DNA of 64,000 nucleotides, from contig CM049407.1 of NCBI GenBank assembly GCA_026929865.2, forward strand, positions 21,286,501 through 21,350,500, in the 5' to 3' direction. The position numbers and the translations under genes were made by a program. This DNA is from Hyperoplus lanceolatus (lineage: Eukaryota; Chordata; Actinopteri; Uranoscopiformes; Ammodytidae). Below, one piece after another: positions 26,669 to 40,581 of this stretch. Numbering within the stretch: position 1 is the first letter of the stretch; each line of letters opens with the position of its first letter. The notes beneath the pieces were generated by a model. That model had not been told where the DNA came from and ran no database searches. It saw only the letters and a program-made list of their open reading frames with translations.

Positions 26669-29600
26669 GTAAGTGGACGGACTACATGTTTAAACACAAG
26701 CTTGATACTCATACAAACACTTGCTTGAATCCCCTCTGACAATTCCTGACCTGTTGTTTTTTTTGTTTTGTATTCTCCAAACAGGGGCTTTGGGCGTGTC
26801 ATGGGTAAAATATTATTGCAAATATCACAAGGAGGGGAGACAGCTATTCATGGTGCCTTGTGAACAGAAGACTACAACCAAACAGGTGCTTAATTGAACA
26901 TAAATGTATTATTATTATTACAGCCACACAAACTTGTATGTCATCGTTAGGGATGGTAGAATATAAGATTTTATTTAGACGCTTGCTCCAAAATTCAACA
27001 TTTTGATCGTGGTGATTTTCTTTGGTATGGGAGGGGGAAGGGGGGTCATTTTGAATCAGAATAATAATGATTAGATTCTTGAATTGCCTCAAGGGGGTGC
27101 TGCATCATTCAGTTTAGTCCAAATCCTAAAGCCTCACCATGGCTGAAGGTTCAGCTTGTTGAATGTACCCCCCCCCCCCCCCAACTAAAAAAGTTAATAT
27201 TTTATTTTAAAGATTGTCTCTTTGTTTCTCACCAAAAAGGATGTTTGCTCAAAAACAATGTGTCCTATCTGTGATGCATACAAATATGTATGTCCTTACA
27301 AAATGTAATGTAAATTCCAAGTATGTTTTAATTAGTGTATGATCGCTACGGGGTAGAGATGGAGTGTTGCAATATAGAACTTTTACCCCTAGATGCCGCC
27401 AAAACACACACCGTTATTACACACTGTAGCTTCAAAGACATTTTAAGAGTTTTGAGAATATTTTTATGATAATCGTAATAACATTGTGAATCACAATTAT
27501 TTGGCCAGGATGATGGTGACATAAAATATCGACCCTTGCTTACCTGTAGCACATCTACACAGTATCTAGAGCCAGTTTACATTCTCTGACTGTTTGCTCT
27601 ACTGTCATTGTCTCCATCACAACTTTCTCCCACTGTTCCCGCAGGGCCCCACTGCGCTGACGTTGAAATCCTGCATCCGCCGGAAGACGGAGTCCATAGA
27701 CAAGCGCTTTTGCTTTGACGTGGAAACCAGCGAGAGGTTAGCGCGAAAAAAAAACAAAACAAATCTTGAGAAGCCGTGAGATGACGGCAACGTCGCAAAT
27801 GCCTTGTGGGATAAACAGGTTCGGGCGGTGGAGGGGTGAAAAGGTGGTTCCCAAGGACAGAGTGTGAGGGTTTAATGGACCGTAGCCCAAACAATCCCTG
27901 AGCTACAAACAGATTGCAGACTGATTTCAGGGGAAGGAATACAACAAGCTCATATTTGTACAAGCGGGCCATTCAGTACAACATGCATTTTAATGGAGAC
28001 TTGAGCCATAGGCTGCCTGCTGCTATGTCATATTCAGGTTTCCTGGGAAAAAAAATAATCTGTGGAAATACTGGGGAGTGTAGACAGGATGGGTTGAATT
28101 ATGCATTAAGTACTTGAAGGTGTCTCCGAATGCTGAGCAACTAGTGTGTGAGCCGAACAACAACCACACATTGAGGAGTTGGCTGCTTGTTAAACTGAAG
28201 GTGGCAGTGCTGTCTAGCATAGCAGATGATGTGGTTGGTTCAAGCTGTTTTTAAGGCAAGCCATCTGCCCGCCTGAGTGTCCCTGAAAAGCTGCATGTGC
28301 TTGTTCCTGACCCTGAACTTTGACCTTCCTAGAAAGCGTAAAATGAACTGTGAATACTCGTACAAGGCCAACATAGTTCCCTAAATATTCCAGTAACATT
28401 TGTGTGCTGGAATAGTGTCTCTCATAGGGGAGACAGCCTCAATCTGATATAGATATTTAACTCTTTAAAGTTTTTTGTTGTTGTAGAATTTCATAGTTAA
28501 TTGATGTGTAGTCTGCAAAAGGAGCTATAAACTTGGAGCACAGTTGTCTGAGTTAACAATTAATTCAGTGGCCCACAAGCTGCAAAACTTGGCGCCAGAT
28601 TTTTGTTGCTTCTGCGATAGACCGATTGCAACAGTGGAATTTGCATCATCTCCTCACGCTCGTCTAATTCGTCTCCATTTAAATCTCTCATCTTTAACTT
28701 TATCAGTTACTTCAAAGACCCTTAAAAGTTATTCCCCTGGCGGTGTTCCTGTTATTTTGTCCATCCTGTTTTGTTGTGACGCATTACAATTTTTTTTTAA
28801 CAACAAGCTTGAATGTTCACAACGGTCGTATACCGTTGCACTGTATTCTGTGACTGAGAAAAAATGTATTACAACCTTTGCCCCTTTAAATGGCATTTTT
28901 CTTAAACTGTTCCCATAGAAACACGCCTGTCACTTTCCAGGCTCTGTCGGAGGGAGAGAGGAAGTTGTGGATGGAGGCCATGGATGGAAAAGAGCCTGTG
29001 AGTTTATTTAAAACAAATCTCATCTCTTTCTGTGATTCTTCCTCTCCTCGGTATAATTTTTGTGAAGACTGAGTGAGTGCTTCTGTATCATGAAGCAGTG
29101 TCACATTGTTAAGTGCTTACGTGTGCATGGAAAGCGCCCTGTGAAACTTGTCAATTAATGTCTGATCTGCCCAACTTTGCAGTTCCAATAGTCCAATAGT
29201 CAGCACTTTCGAGGCGATGGAAAACCAAAATGCCTAACTCGCCAAATAATTCAGGCGTTTTTAATTCCTCCTTTGGTAAAAGCTTTGACCAATATTTTGC
29301 TTTCAGTTACCTTTTCTGAAGTAATTCTGCAGCATAGGTATCGGAGGGTGAGTGGCAGATACTTTGTGAATTGCGGACTAAACAGAAAAAAAACACTGCT
29401 GACAAGAGGATGTGAAAATAACAAAAGGCACACTTTTCAGTGCCCTCTTCCTGTGCGGTTTCCCTAATGACCTCTATATATCATGACCGTTTCTCAAGAG
29501 CTTCTCGGACCACTTTGCCACCAATGTAACCTTTATTTATACAGGTATATCCCATTGAGTCCGAAGACTCTTTTGCAAGGGAGACCTTTTCCCATTTACA

Positions 29601-32435
29601 CATTACCATTCACACACCGATAGCAGGCTAACTATCGACATCCACACGAGGCAAGGTGGGTGAAGTGTCTTGCCCAAGGACACAACAACTATGACACAGG
29701 TGGCAGGGCGGGGATCGAACCTCCAACCCTTTGATCATCGGCCGACCCGCTCTGCCACCAGAGCCACAGTCGCCCCCTTTGCCACCAATATTCTCAAGCA
29801 AAGTTCCACTGCAGAGATCTGTGGACAGGCCTGCAGAGTGTATAAGCTTTTAGTCAGGATCAACTCTTAATATAAGCCTATACAGACCTCACAATGCAGT
29901 ATATCTGTGCATACTGTTATGTGATTTAACTGAGGGATGTTTGTGTTCATATGATATATTTGAAAAACGGGTTTGTTGTCACCAGACCTTTGCTTGGAAA
30001 ATGTAATGTATGGTGTTAATCTGATACTTTAGTAAGTACCATTTCCGAATCATCATACACTTATTCACTTGGAGGGGACAAGTAGATTAATTGTTATTCC
30101 AGCTTTGGCCACAATATAAACTTCACAAAAATCTCTAAAAGCAAAACCAGGCTGACGCCTCTACAGGCGGCCAACTGGTCCATTACAGTCAGTCCATAAG
30201 TCTTTCGGCAAATTTGTCGTCAAACCAAGAAGCGGTTCACATGCATGCACTTGTGTTCCAATATGACAGTGTTATTCTACACTTATACTTACAGATCTCT
30301 TCAAGGTCCCCTTGTGTGCATTTCTTGGTGCAAAACTTTAATAAGTTTAAACTATTTTACATTAAAGGGTAGGGTAAAAGTAGACCATGCTTGCATATAA
30401 TCCTCTCCAAACTCTCCCAAGCTACAGCACATACTTGCTATATTTGTTTGAGACAATCTTAAAAATATTGTTGTTCTGAAAGAGTTAGCATGTGATGTAA
30501 TAACAACTTTTAGTTCAGTCAATATTTGTGAGATTCTAAGTAATTTTGTTCCAAAATTAAGCAACCAACAAAAAAGTGGACGAGATATGACAGTGATATG
30601 TCACATTCGAAAGAACCCCTGACAACAAACACTCGCTGTGCTATAGAGTCCTTGAACAAGACTCTACCGTACTGTCTCCAGCTGCTCTGTAGCTGGCCCT
30701 GACCCTCTTATGATAGAAGGGAGGAAATCAGAGTGAATAATAATAAGTAGAAAAAAAACTATAATCCGCTATTTTGCGGAAATAATTGGACAAAGCCTTC
30801 AGGTGTGTGAGTTGCTTGTGACTTCACCCCTAGTCATTTTTTCATTTGTTTGGTTGAGTTTGTTTTGGGAATTGTTGCTGTTTTCCACCAGTCTACAAGA
30901 CTACCTCATACTTTTTTCTCAGATTCCATTATCATTATTTTCATGTAACTTAAATCTGCTCAGATAGCTGCTTCAGTAGAGAAGGTTTTTGTGCAACTGC
31001 CATCAATGTGTTTATTGTCTATCATTTTCAGTTTCAAGAAAGATGTGTTTATTCATTGTGCTGAAATAGCCAAGGCCAGTCATAGTTTTATTCTTTATCG
31101 TATATTTCATTAATTTCCTTTCACACATTTTTTTCATTTCAGATCTATCATTCCCCAATTCACAAGCAAGCAGAGAGTAAGTCACTCATCATTACCCCTC
31201 AAACTCTTCCGTTGTGATGTTGTTGTTATGAAATGTAGATGGACACACTGGAACTTTGACGTCTCCTTTTACATCAAGTTGAAGGCATCTGTATTCACGT
31301 TTTAACAATCACAAGTCTTATCTTTGCTGTTAATCTGTCTTTTTTCTTTTCACCCCCACAGTGGAACTCAATGAAATTGGATTCAAGTTTGTGCGAAAGT
31401 GCATCAACTACATTGAGACCAGAGGTAATGGCTAATCCCATCTGCCCTCTAGTTTTATTGGTTGCCCTGAGGTAGTTGAGTTATTGTTTACATGTTGATG
31501 CCACGCCTGCAGGCTTCTCTCAGTGAAGGAAACACTTCCTTACAATACTATTAAATAATGGTCTATTTCAGGTTATGCAGAACTTCAATCCTCACATCTA
31601 AGATCTTCAGCCCACACTTCCTAAAAAACTAAAAAAGGAATATTCTGACTATTTCTTGAGCAAAAACCCTTTTCTACATGCATGCTAAAGCTTTGAAGCA
31701 GATCTTAGTGTATAATATATAACATATCCAATCCACGAATATGTACATAGTCTCATGATCCATGCGTGTAGTGCTGTTCAGTTTCAAACTAACTGGTTAA
31801 ATGAAGTGTTAACACAATCAGGAAAGAAAATCTGTATAGTGGCTTCGGCAAATTTTTCTTTACTTTTACCTCCCACTTTTCTCTTTCCAGGAGTCTCACA
31901 AGAAGGAGTGTACCGAACAGTTGGCAGCAACATCCAAGTGCAGAAGCTTATAAATACCTTCTTTGGTAAGGCAATTGGGCCATACTTAAAATGTACAACA
32001 TAACAAGTTCTGCAACCTTTTTTTGTAAGGCTTGTGTGTACAAAGGGCGAGGAAATAGCAAAAACAGGAAAAAAGGGAGCGATAAGTGGACTAACGTTCA
32101 TTGTGTTGACACAAACATGACTCCATGTGAATGTTAATGTTACACTGTATTTGTCAAATGTGCAAATAGATAGATAACTACTTAATAAATAGACAAATGT
32201 TACTAACAATTTAAACATTTTAAATCGTCAAATGTTTGCTAACAATTGAGCCGTGATGATATGTCAATATTATAACAGCTAATTTCTGCTGCCTCCATGT
32301 GTGACAGTGAGCCACAGTTCACTGAAACTGAAGCAGCGAAATGGAATTCAGCCATAGTTCACACTATTATTTTCACCTGTGCGTTTTCTACTGTCACACG
32401 AATAGATGTTTTATAAAGGTCAAATTTTTACAAAC

Positions 32436-32466
<31 letters not shown>

Positions 32467-35400
32467 ACATAGATTCCTGGCTAGCACATGTCACAGGTAG
32501 CCAGTTATTTTGTTGATTAATCGCTAATATGAGGAGTTTTTCAGTGTTGTTCACATGGATACATCAACATAATGACATGACATATTTTTTCTGCTTATAT
32601 GTTTTGATTTTCTCTTTCATAGACCCCTTAAACCCAGGAGATGTGGATCTCCAGCGCAGCGACGAGGATGTTAAAACTATCACAAGTGCACTGAAGTTTT
32701 ATCTGAGGTATGTTTGTGCGCGAGCAAAAACTTGTGAGTGTGAGTCACAAAAAAAAAATGCATGGAAAATACTGTATAATTACAGAGTTAAAGATGCTGC
32801 TTGATTGTCTTTCATGTGTAGAACAGGATCTTCCTCTTGAGTGTGTTCTAGTGTAATAGTGTAACAAGGGAGTGCTGCTTCGTGTTTTTTCTTGTGTTTG
32901 AGTTGTACTGCACTGCGGCCTTGCATTTCTTTTTTTTTATGTCTGTCTGTATTTATCTGCAGGAGCTTGTCTGAACCTCTGATGACCTACAATCTACACA
33001 GGGACCTAATGTGTGCTGCAAGTAAGATGTGTTTTTGTATATGATTCTGCACTAACATTAGGGAGTTGTTTGTTTATGTTTTGTTGATCCCCTTTAAAAA
33101 AAAAAACACACCTCTCAGATCTCCCATATATTTCCATAGTAGAACCTTTGTTTTAAGAATCTCCTTGAAAACAAAAGGTTCGGGTGACACACCTCCCTTG
33201 ATATGAGGTTATGCCTTAAACGTGTCCTCACCTGTTGGCAAGCAATAGGGAAAAATTAACTATCCCTTGCATGCATGTGGATTCATGTCATCTTTAAGAC
33301 TACATACTTTTATTTTTGGGGGAGGTGAGAAGAAATATGGTATCATGTTTGCATGTGATTTGTAACCTAGGGGGTTGTGTTTTATTGGTTTAAACATGTT
33401 AGATTTTGCCACGTTTTTGTAGACCTAAGAAAATATTATATTAAATATGGAAAAATATATTAACTTTGCCTGGAAAAAAACAAGGATGTCGAATACAAAA
33501 CAAAATGCACAAGTACATTGATACTGTGCAGGCTGCAGGTTCAGCACTTTAACATGCAACACAAGGCCCGTTTGGAACACAGTGAAAGAAATCGGAGTCT
33601 CCTGTTTAGTTTGTATCTGTCACACAACAACATTGTAAAACGGAGAAGAAAATGTGTTTAATAGCATCAGCCTCATTTGGTCCGGATGTTAAAGAAAGAC
33701 AACCGGTTCTTATTTTACGGCCTGAGGTTCTTTTATTAGTCTCATGCAACTGAAGTTTACAAGCAGTACCCTACTCAATATCCTGTTGACACATTTTATG
33801 TTAATTTATTTTACATTCAAGCGTATCAGTCACATTTTGGGAATATTTTCAGAGCATCAGAATCCCCAAATCATACCGTCATTATGTATATATCATTATT
33901 ATGGTTTGTACAAAACATGTTATTTACCAACATTAACTACAGTAGGGATTTATTCCAAGCTGGTGTCTTCAATCTACAGATCAACGTTAAATAATTCATA
34001 TAACTTGTTAAATTCCTCCATTTGGTAACTGTGTTGTCCTTGTTTCACAGAGTCAGATAATTTGGACGTTCGGCTGAGTGAAATCCATTCACTTACCTAC
34101 AAACTGCCAGAGAAGAATCGTGAGATGCTGGAGATGCTTATAAAACACTTGGTCAAGTGAGTGCTACTATACTAATTTTGTGATCCCGCAGGACCTTCAA
34201 CTCTTTCTTAAATGAGCAGTGTTGATGTGTCACTGACAGCCCTCTTTTCTTCAACGTACTGTTTGTTGACAGCGTGTGCAGTCACAGTGAGGAGAACCGT
34301 ATGACGCCCTCTAACATGGCTGTTGTCTTTGGACCCACGCTGATGAGAGCAAAGGAGGAGACTGTGGCGGCCATGTTGGACATCAAGTTCCAAAATATTG
34401 TTGTTGAGATTCTGATCGAGTCGCACAAAAAGGTACGTTTTCAGAAAAACACAACCCTTGTCCAATCTGAGGCAAAATGATTGACAGCATTTGGTACCAC
34501 TTAAAGGTGGATGTCAGCAAATCTGGAGAACGCCAACTTTTAGGAGTAGTAATTTTGGAAATTTGTTATTTCGCTTATTTTGGCAAGAGTTAGATGAGAA
34601 GACTGACACCAATCTGTCCTGTGTGTCTTCTTAACATGAAGCTACCACCAGCACAAGGCTTTCTTAGCTTAGCAAAGGAAATGGGGGGAAATCTAGCCTG
34701 GCTCTGTCTGAAGGTCACAAAATCTCCTTGCATGGCAGCTACTGCCATCGGTGTTTGAGTGTGTGTATAAAATGTGTAAAATATGTAAAGCGCTTTGGAA
34801 GCGTATTGTGAAGCGCCTTGTGACCCTGGTCTGTGAAGGGCGCTCTATAAACAAAGATTACTTACTTACTTACAAAATCTACATATGAACAATCTTGAAT
34901 CTCACTATCATGTTTTCGTCTTGATTGTTTAATACTTAAAGCTTGTCTTTTGGCCAGGACCAGTTGCCCGGTAACCATCAGACCCCAGAAGGAAGCTAAT
35001 GGACCCGGCCAATAAATGGTCCGCTACATAACCCCCAATAAAATGGCAAACTGATGCTTTTATATGTTTCAAACAAACGAGCTATGATAGTATCATTGGA
35101 CAGAGACAGGCCAGCTGTTTCCAGCATTTAAGCTAATCAGTCGTTGGATCTAGCTTCATACTTTGCGTACAAATGTGTGTGCATGTGTGGTTAATTTTCT
35201 CATCGAATCTCAGCAAGACAGGAAACAATTGTGTATCCCAAAATATTGAAATTTTAAGTTAATGTCTCTTAAAGCAGCTCCGAGTAACATTTAAATACCT
35301 TTTAAACAGCCCCATGTTTCCTCTGATAGTCATAAATTACCTTTAACAGCAAACGAGACCATCAGTGCAAATAAATACTTTTTTATATAATTTTTATTAC

Positions 35401-36690
35401 TGCTTTTGGTCTGGTCGCACACCCAGTCCGATTTTCGGTTTGCGCATGCAGGCTCTATGGTCACATATCCGTATTGGTCGCAGATTTCAGTGTAGCGCTG
35501 CAACGCGAATGCACTCCCCTTCCCTCCAGGCGAGGGAAGGGGAGTGGGAGCCTTGTTTGAGACAGTTATTTGTCGTCATAATGACTGATAATGGGGCTGA
35601 ACCATCAAAGAAAAAAAAGAAAATGCAATGAAGAAAAGCGAAAAGGGAGAGTGATAGACGGGCGGGAGGAGGCGAGGGCGTTGCCAAGCAACGCGTACAC
35701 AATTTCACGTGAACTAGATTGCAGTGTTTACTCCTAAATGAATGAGCGGTAGGCTACTAAAACAAAGTTTACTTTGCTTCACCATCATCAGATGACCGTT
35801 ATTCATCTGAAATAGTCATTATTTACAACAACATAAACACATTACCTCATAGTGATCCATACTAACTGCCGTCTCTCGCTTTCTGTGAGGACACGTAATC
35901 TTTCCGCTCCGTGAGAGTAGTTAAGTGACACTGCATCAACTTATTGCAATCAGGTGTGTGTGGCACTGACTGGTATTAGTTGATGCAGTGTCACTAACCA
36001 CTCTCACGGAGCCGAAAACAGTCCGTGCCCTCACGGCTTTCAACACACGGACATGCACTATATTGCGTCCTAATCAATTGAGACTGGCACGACCGGCACG
36101 CGCTAGAAAACTTTACGACAGCTGGCGTCGTAAAAATACTACCGCTTTTGTCCAAAGGGACCGCCAACGGACAAAGTTACTCGTAGTGGCTTTAATGTGA
36201 GGCATTTGTTTTCCACAGTAGTCACTAAAGTCACTGGTGTTTCCATTACTATTTTGTGTTTCCATTTAGAAAGATCCCTGTCTCCCTCCCTTTTTCCTCC
36301 TCTTTCTCGAGTTTAGAATTTAATCATTCTTTCTTCTTTACAGTTACAGGCCGAATGAAGCTTTAAATAGTAGTGTTCCTGTAGCCTAACTTTTATTCTT
36401 TTTGTGTGACCCCAGATTTTCAGCGTTGTGCCAGGGGACAGCACCGCCCCACCGGTCCCTCCTCCGCGGATCACCCCGAGAAAGCGTCAGCCCATCACAA
36501 TCTCCAAGCGGCCACCTCGTGTCTTCCAAGCTATTAGTCACGACCACTTTCAACACGCAGAGAGTAATTATCAGCCTCCCTTGGCCTTAATTGTCATCGT
36601 CATTCTCATCATCCCTCCTTCCTAACTACACCACATGTACCAGCAGATTCTTTTTAAAGCTGTTTTAAATATATTCCCAGAAAGATTTAC

Positions 36691-36755
<65 letters not shown>

Positions 36756-39700
36756 AGTCAAATACCGTTCCAAACAGCTATTCCATATTCCTAAACATGA
36801 AATCATTCATTCGTATGTGTTTTTCTTTGTTTATACTTTAATATTTAATCCATTGCTTCAAGTACAAATAAACTTATCCACTCTACATTTTCTTTATATC
36901 ACTTAATTATTTTCCCCTAACTGCCTTTACTAACTCTTGCAATTTCCTGTCTCTTTAAACAACTTGTTTAGTGGGTGTGTCTCCATCCTCTCAAACACAG
37001 CTTATCCTCCCTGCGTTGTTAACTGTTCTTAATTTAACTGCTTGCCAAATAATCAACACTCTATGATTCATCAAATCTTTCAAATAAGCTTTGAGTTCAT
37101 TAATAAAATAGTTTTTGCATGGTATCATTTAAACCAGTAAAGTGCTTTGCCAGGGAAGTATATTACCAGTGTAAGTTTAACTTACATTTAACTTACAAGT
37201 TTAACTTACTGGTATTACATTGTACTGGTATTGTTTTTTCCTGTACTTTGCATGGTTATATTTTGTCTTACCCATTGAAGATAATTGTATTTTATTTATT
37301 AGAGGAAAACATTGCATTTGACTGAGGCCTTAACTTACCATTGCCGTACTCGTATAGCAAGAAGCACATGACACTCCTAAAGGTCACCTATCATGCAAAA
37401 TGCACTTTTACCAGTTTTTTTCAACATAAATATGGGTCCTAGCCCGGTGTGACTAGAGACTCCCAAAATATGAGAAAAAACAACCCACTCTCTTTTTCTC
37501 CACTTTCACCTTTCTGAAAACCTGTCTTCAAAAAACCCATTCAGATGTCTATCCCCATATGACTTCATATAGGGGAGAAGCCACGTGCCCTCATTACCAA
37601 ACTAACTAAGCACCATGTCCACCTGTGATTAACACACCCTCAGATAACCCTAGTTTCAGACTGGCAGTTAGATTCAGGGTTTATCAGAGCAGACTGGGCT
37701 TTTTGAAAGGCGGGGTTTAAGAGACAAGCGCTTAAAAGGAGCATTTCAGACAGAGACTGAAAAGAGGAAATTTACCAATGGCACTGTGGGAAATCTAAAC
37801 TTTTTTTTGGACACTACACCATGAAAACAGTTTCTGAACCTGAAAATGAGCATAATGTGACCTTTAACCCAATGCCGTAGCTGTTGAATTTACTCCCAAG
37901 TAGTCAGTGCCTGGCATTAACCCCGGCGTTGTTTTCTCTGTAACAGACGGCCAGAACGACAGCTCTGCTCAGGACGGGGACGTCTCATCGAGCCCCATTC
38001 CCCTGCTACGGACAAAACCTGTAAGCTTTGCTCCACTCGTCCCAAGAGAACCTCCTCCCAGACATGTGTTAATGCCCCGACCGTCGTTCCGTCAGGACAG
38101 ACCCATGGACTCTGACACTGGCAAGGTAGACGATGCCAAACAAAGGCCGGAATCGTCTTCGGCTGCGAATGGGGAGTCTGGAGTCTATGTGAGCAGAGTG
38201 CCGTCATTCCAGAGAGGAAGACCACCTCCTAAAGCCATGCTCCCCAACAGAGAAGGTACGATGAACCACCTTATGTAGCAGGAACCTACTTAGTTAGGAT
38301 GATGAAATGTGTTGGTCAGATATGAGGGGACATGAATTGTCCGGGAGGCCAGCTATTGAAAACGTAATATGCTCATGTTCCCTTTTTTCAAAGCATGCAG
38401 CTACATCCAGTCACTCAAAAACATTCTTCTGCATTAAACATGTTATTTATTGCTGTTTTTTTGGTGTTTTGAAATGGGTTGCAACTGCTGTATCCATGCT
38501 TTTAGTTTGCTTGCGGCCAATTAGTGTTATGTTAGCACATCTGCTGGATGATAAAGTGAGCACTGTTAAGAGCTTAGTTGAAGACATAAAGTCTCTGATG
38601 ATTTGTAGGTTATCTAATTCAGTTATTTCCTCAAGAAAGAATATATTTAAGTAGGTTATAATTCTTGGCTTGTCACTGTTTGGACCTTTATATTATTATA
38701 ACAGAAGATACATAATGTAGTAAATGTCAAGACATGTCTCTAACGTCTTCACCTTTCCATATTTTTCTTGGTTATTTCAGGCGATGGTGATGGTCTCACC
38801 AGAACGAGGTCCACAGAGAAACCTACCATTTGTCGCCCCCCAGTCAGGCCTCCTGAGCCCCCCTCCAGATTCCCCCCTCAACAAAAGCCACCGAGTGCAG
38901 CCGAGAGCACGTCGGCAACATCCTAGTAAGTACATCTCGGGGATACAGGTTACTGTTATCATGACAGGATCATCAGGTCCAATAAATATTCGACTATGGA
39001 GAAATATATTTCTCTCGCTGCATAATGTAATAAGTGAACCAAAATGTAATAAGTTGTTATGGGCAAAATGTTATGACGTTATGAGCTCAGCATTTTGTTA
39101 CATTTTCGACCAGTTATTACATTCTGGGTTAGATTAAAATGTTCTAATTACATTGCGGGCCGTTACATTCTGTGCTCTTACAAGCCAGTAAGGGCATTAG
39201 TAGCTACGATGAGTGGTAGAAAACCAAAACAGAGCAAAAAGCGGAGTAGATATTCAACTCACATTTATGTCAAAAACATTCTGTTGCTTTCTGTCCGCTG
39301 AAGGTGTAAATAGACAACTGTTTGCTAACACATTCCTCATATCAATCAATCAATTGTTTTGCGAGTGGCCAAAAAATAAGTTTACAGGTTCAAGTTGTTA
39401 ATTTCATTATCTTGTAAAAAAAAAAGTTTTTGCATGGTGATTGTCTCGTAATCTTTCCACAAAAGTTTGCCTGTTATCACAAGAAAACTACTCGGTTACA
39501 ACAAGCTCATTAACTTGATCCTTGCATCGCTGAATAGACCGGAAGACACTTTGACTTGTGCAAGAAAAGTACAGGTGCAAATAACAACATTAGGGATGGC
39601 TTATTTTCCATGTCGAAATAAGCTGCTCCAGTGAGCCAGCACATTACCAGTGCACGGGATCCTGCAATATCATGTCAAGTACATATCTGCCACGAAAAAA

Positions 39701-40547
39701 GGTCAATGAACAAAACAAAAATAAACCTGGCGGCTCTTGGCTTTTTCGCGGATAAACACCACAGAAGTGCTTCTCCCAAAACCCGGTGGGAGCCTTATGA
39801 GCAGAGTGAATTTTAAAATAAGCACACTACGTGCTGACAGTTGGATCTCAAAGGATTAAATGAAGAATCTCAAACATCAAATTAATAATGTGTTCATCTA
39901 CAATACAAATGTGTCTGCCTTTGTTCTTTTTCTGCAGTGTTGCCTCTAAAACAAAGTTTTTTGAGAACGCTTCCAGGAAAGTTGGCAGGTATGTAAAAGC
40001 CCTTTTTTTCTTTGTCTGAGCTCCAGCACTGTGGTACTAATCAGATATGCGTGTTTTTACAGCAAAGCAGAGGAAAGTTAATTAAACCACGACAGAAGGT
40101 GAACCATGCAAATGAATATTATTTCTCATTAAAGTTATTAGAGAGAGTTACACCTGAACATAATTAAGATGGTAAGTGCTGAGTTTGGTTGTTTGTCAGC
40201 ACACAGTCACCCAGGGGATGCGAGTGTGTCTGTCTGTCTTTCTGTCTCTCTGTCTCAATGTTAGACTTCACAGTGGTAATGATGTTATTGTGGAGTTGGG
40301 ACAAGCACACATCTGCTCTTTTATTTGCTCGCGTGATCCAAGTACAGGTTCTCGCTGGCTGCAGGCCACAGGCTGTAAGAAAGGCTCAGTGGAAAGACTT
40401 TATGGCAGTTTCATCAAAGAGATATCCTTCTCTATTGTAACCTCTATCCATGTTGATAGGTGGAAATAGTGTACATCATTTATCCAAGAGGGTGGGTGTG
40501 CTGACATATAAAGCTTTCTGTCGGCTTTTTGACATGTTGAAAAAAAA

Positions 40548-40581
<34 letters not shown>

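Larger units (their letters stand above)
34433..36415. other. ophn1: ophn1 intron 18, with SINE tail and MITE
   Basis: A 2-kb intron. It holds a SINE 3' fragment (about 34735-34873), a 919-bp TTAA-flanked element (35273-36191), and at about 34505 a diverged match to the end of the intron-6 MITE. No extra exon was seen. Confidence 0.65.
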
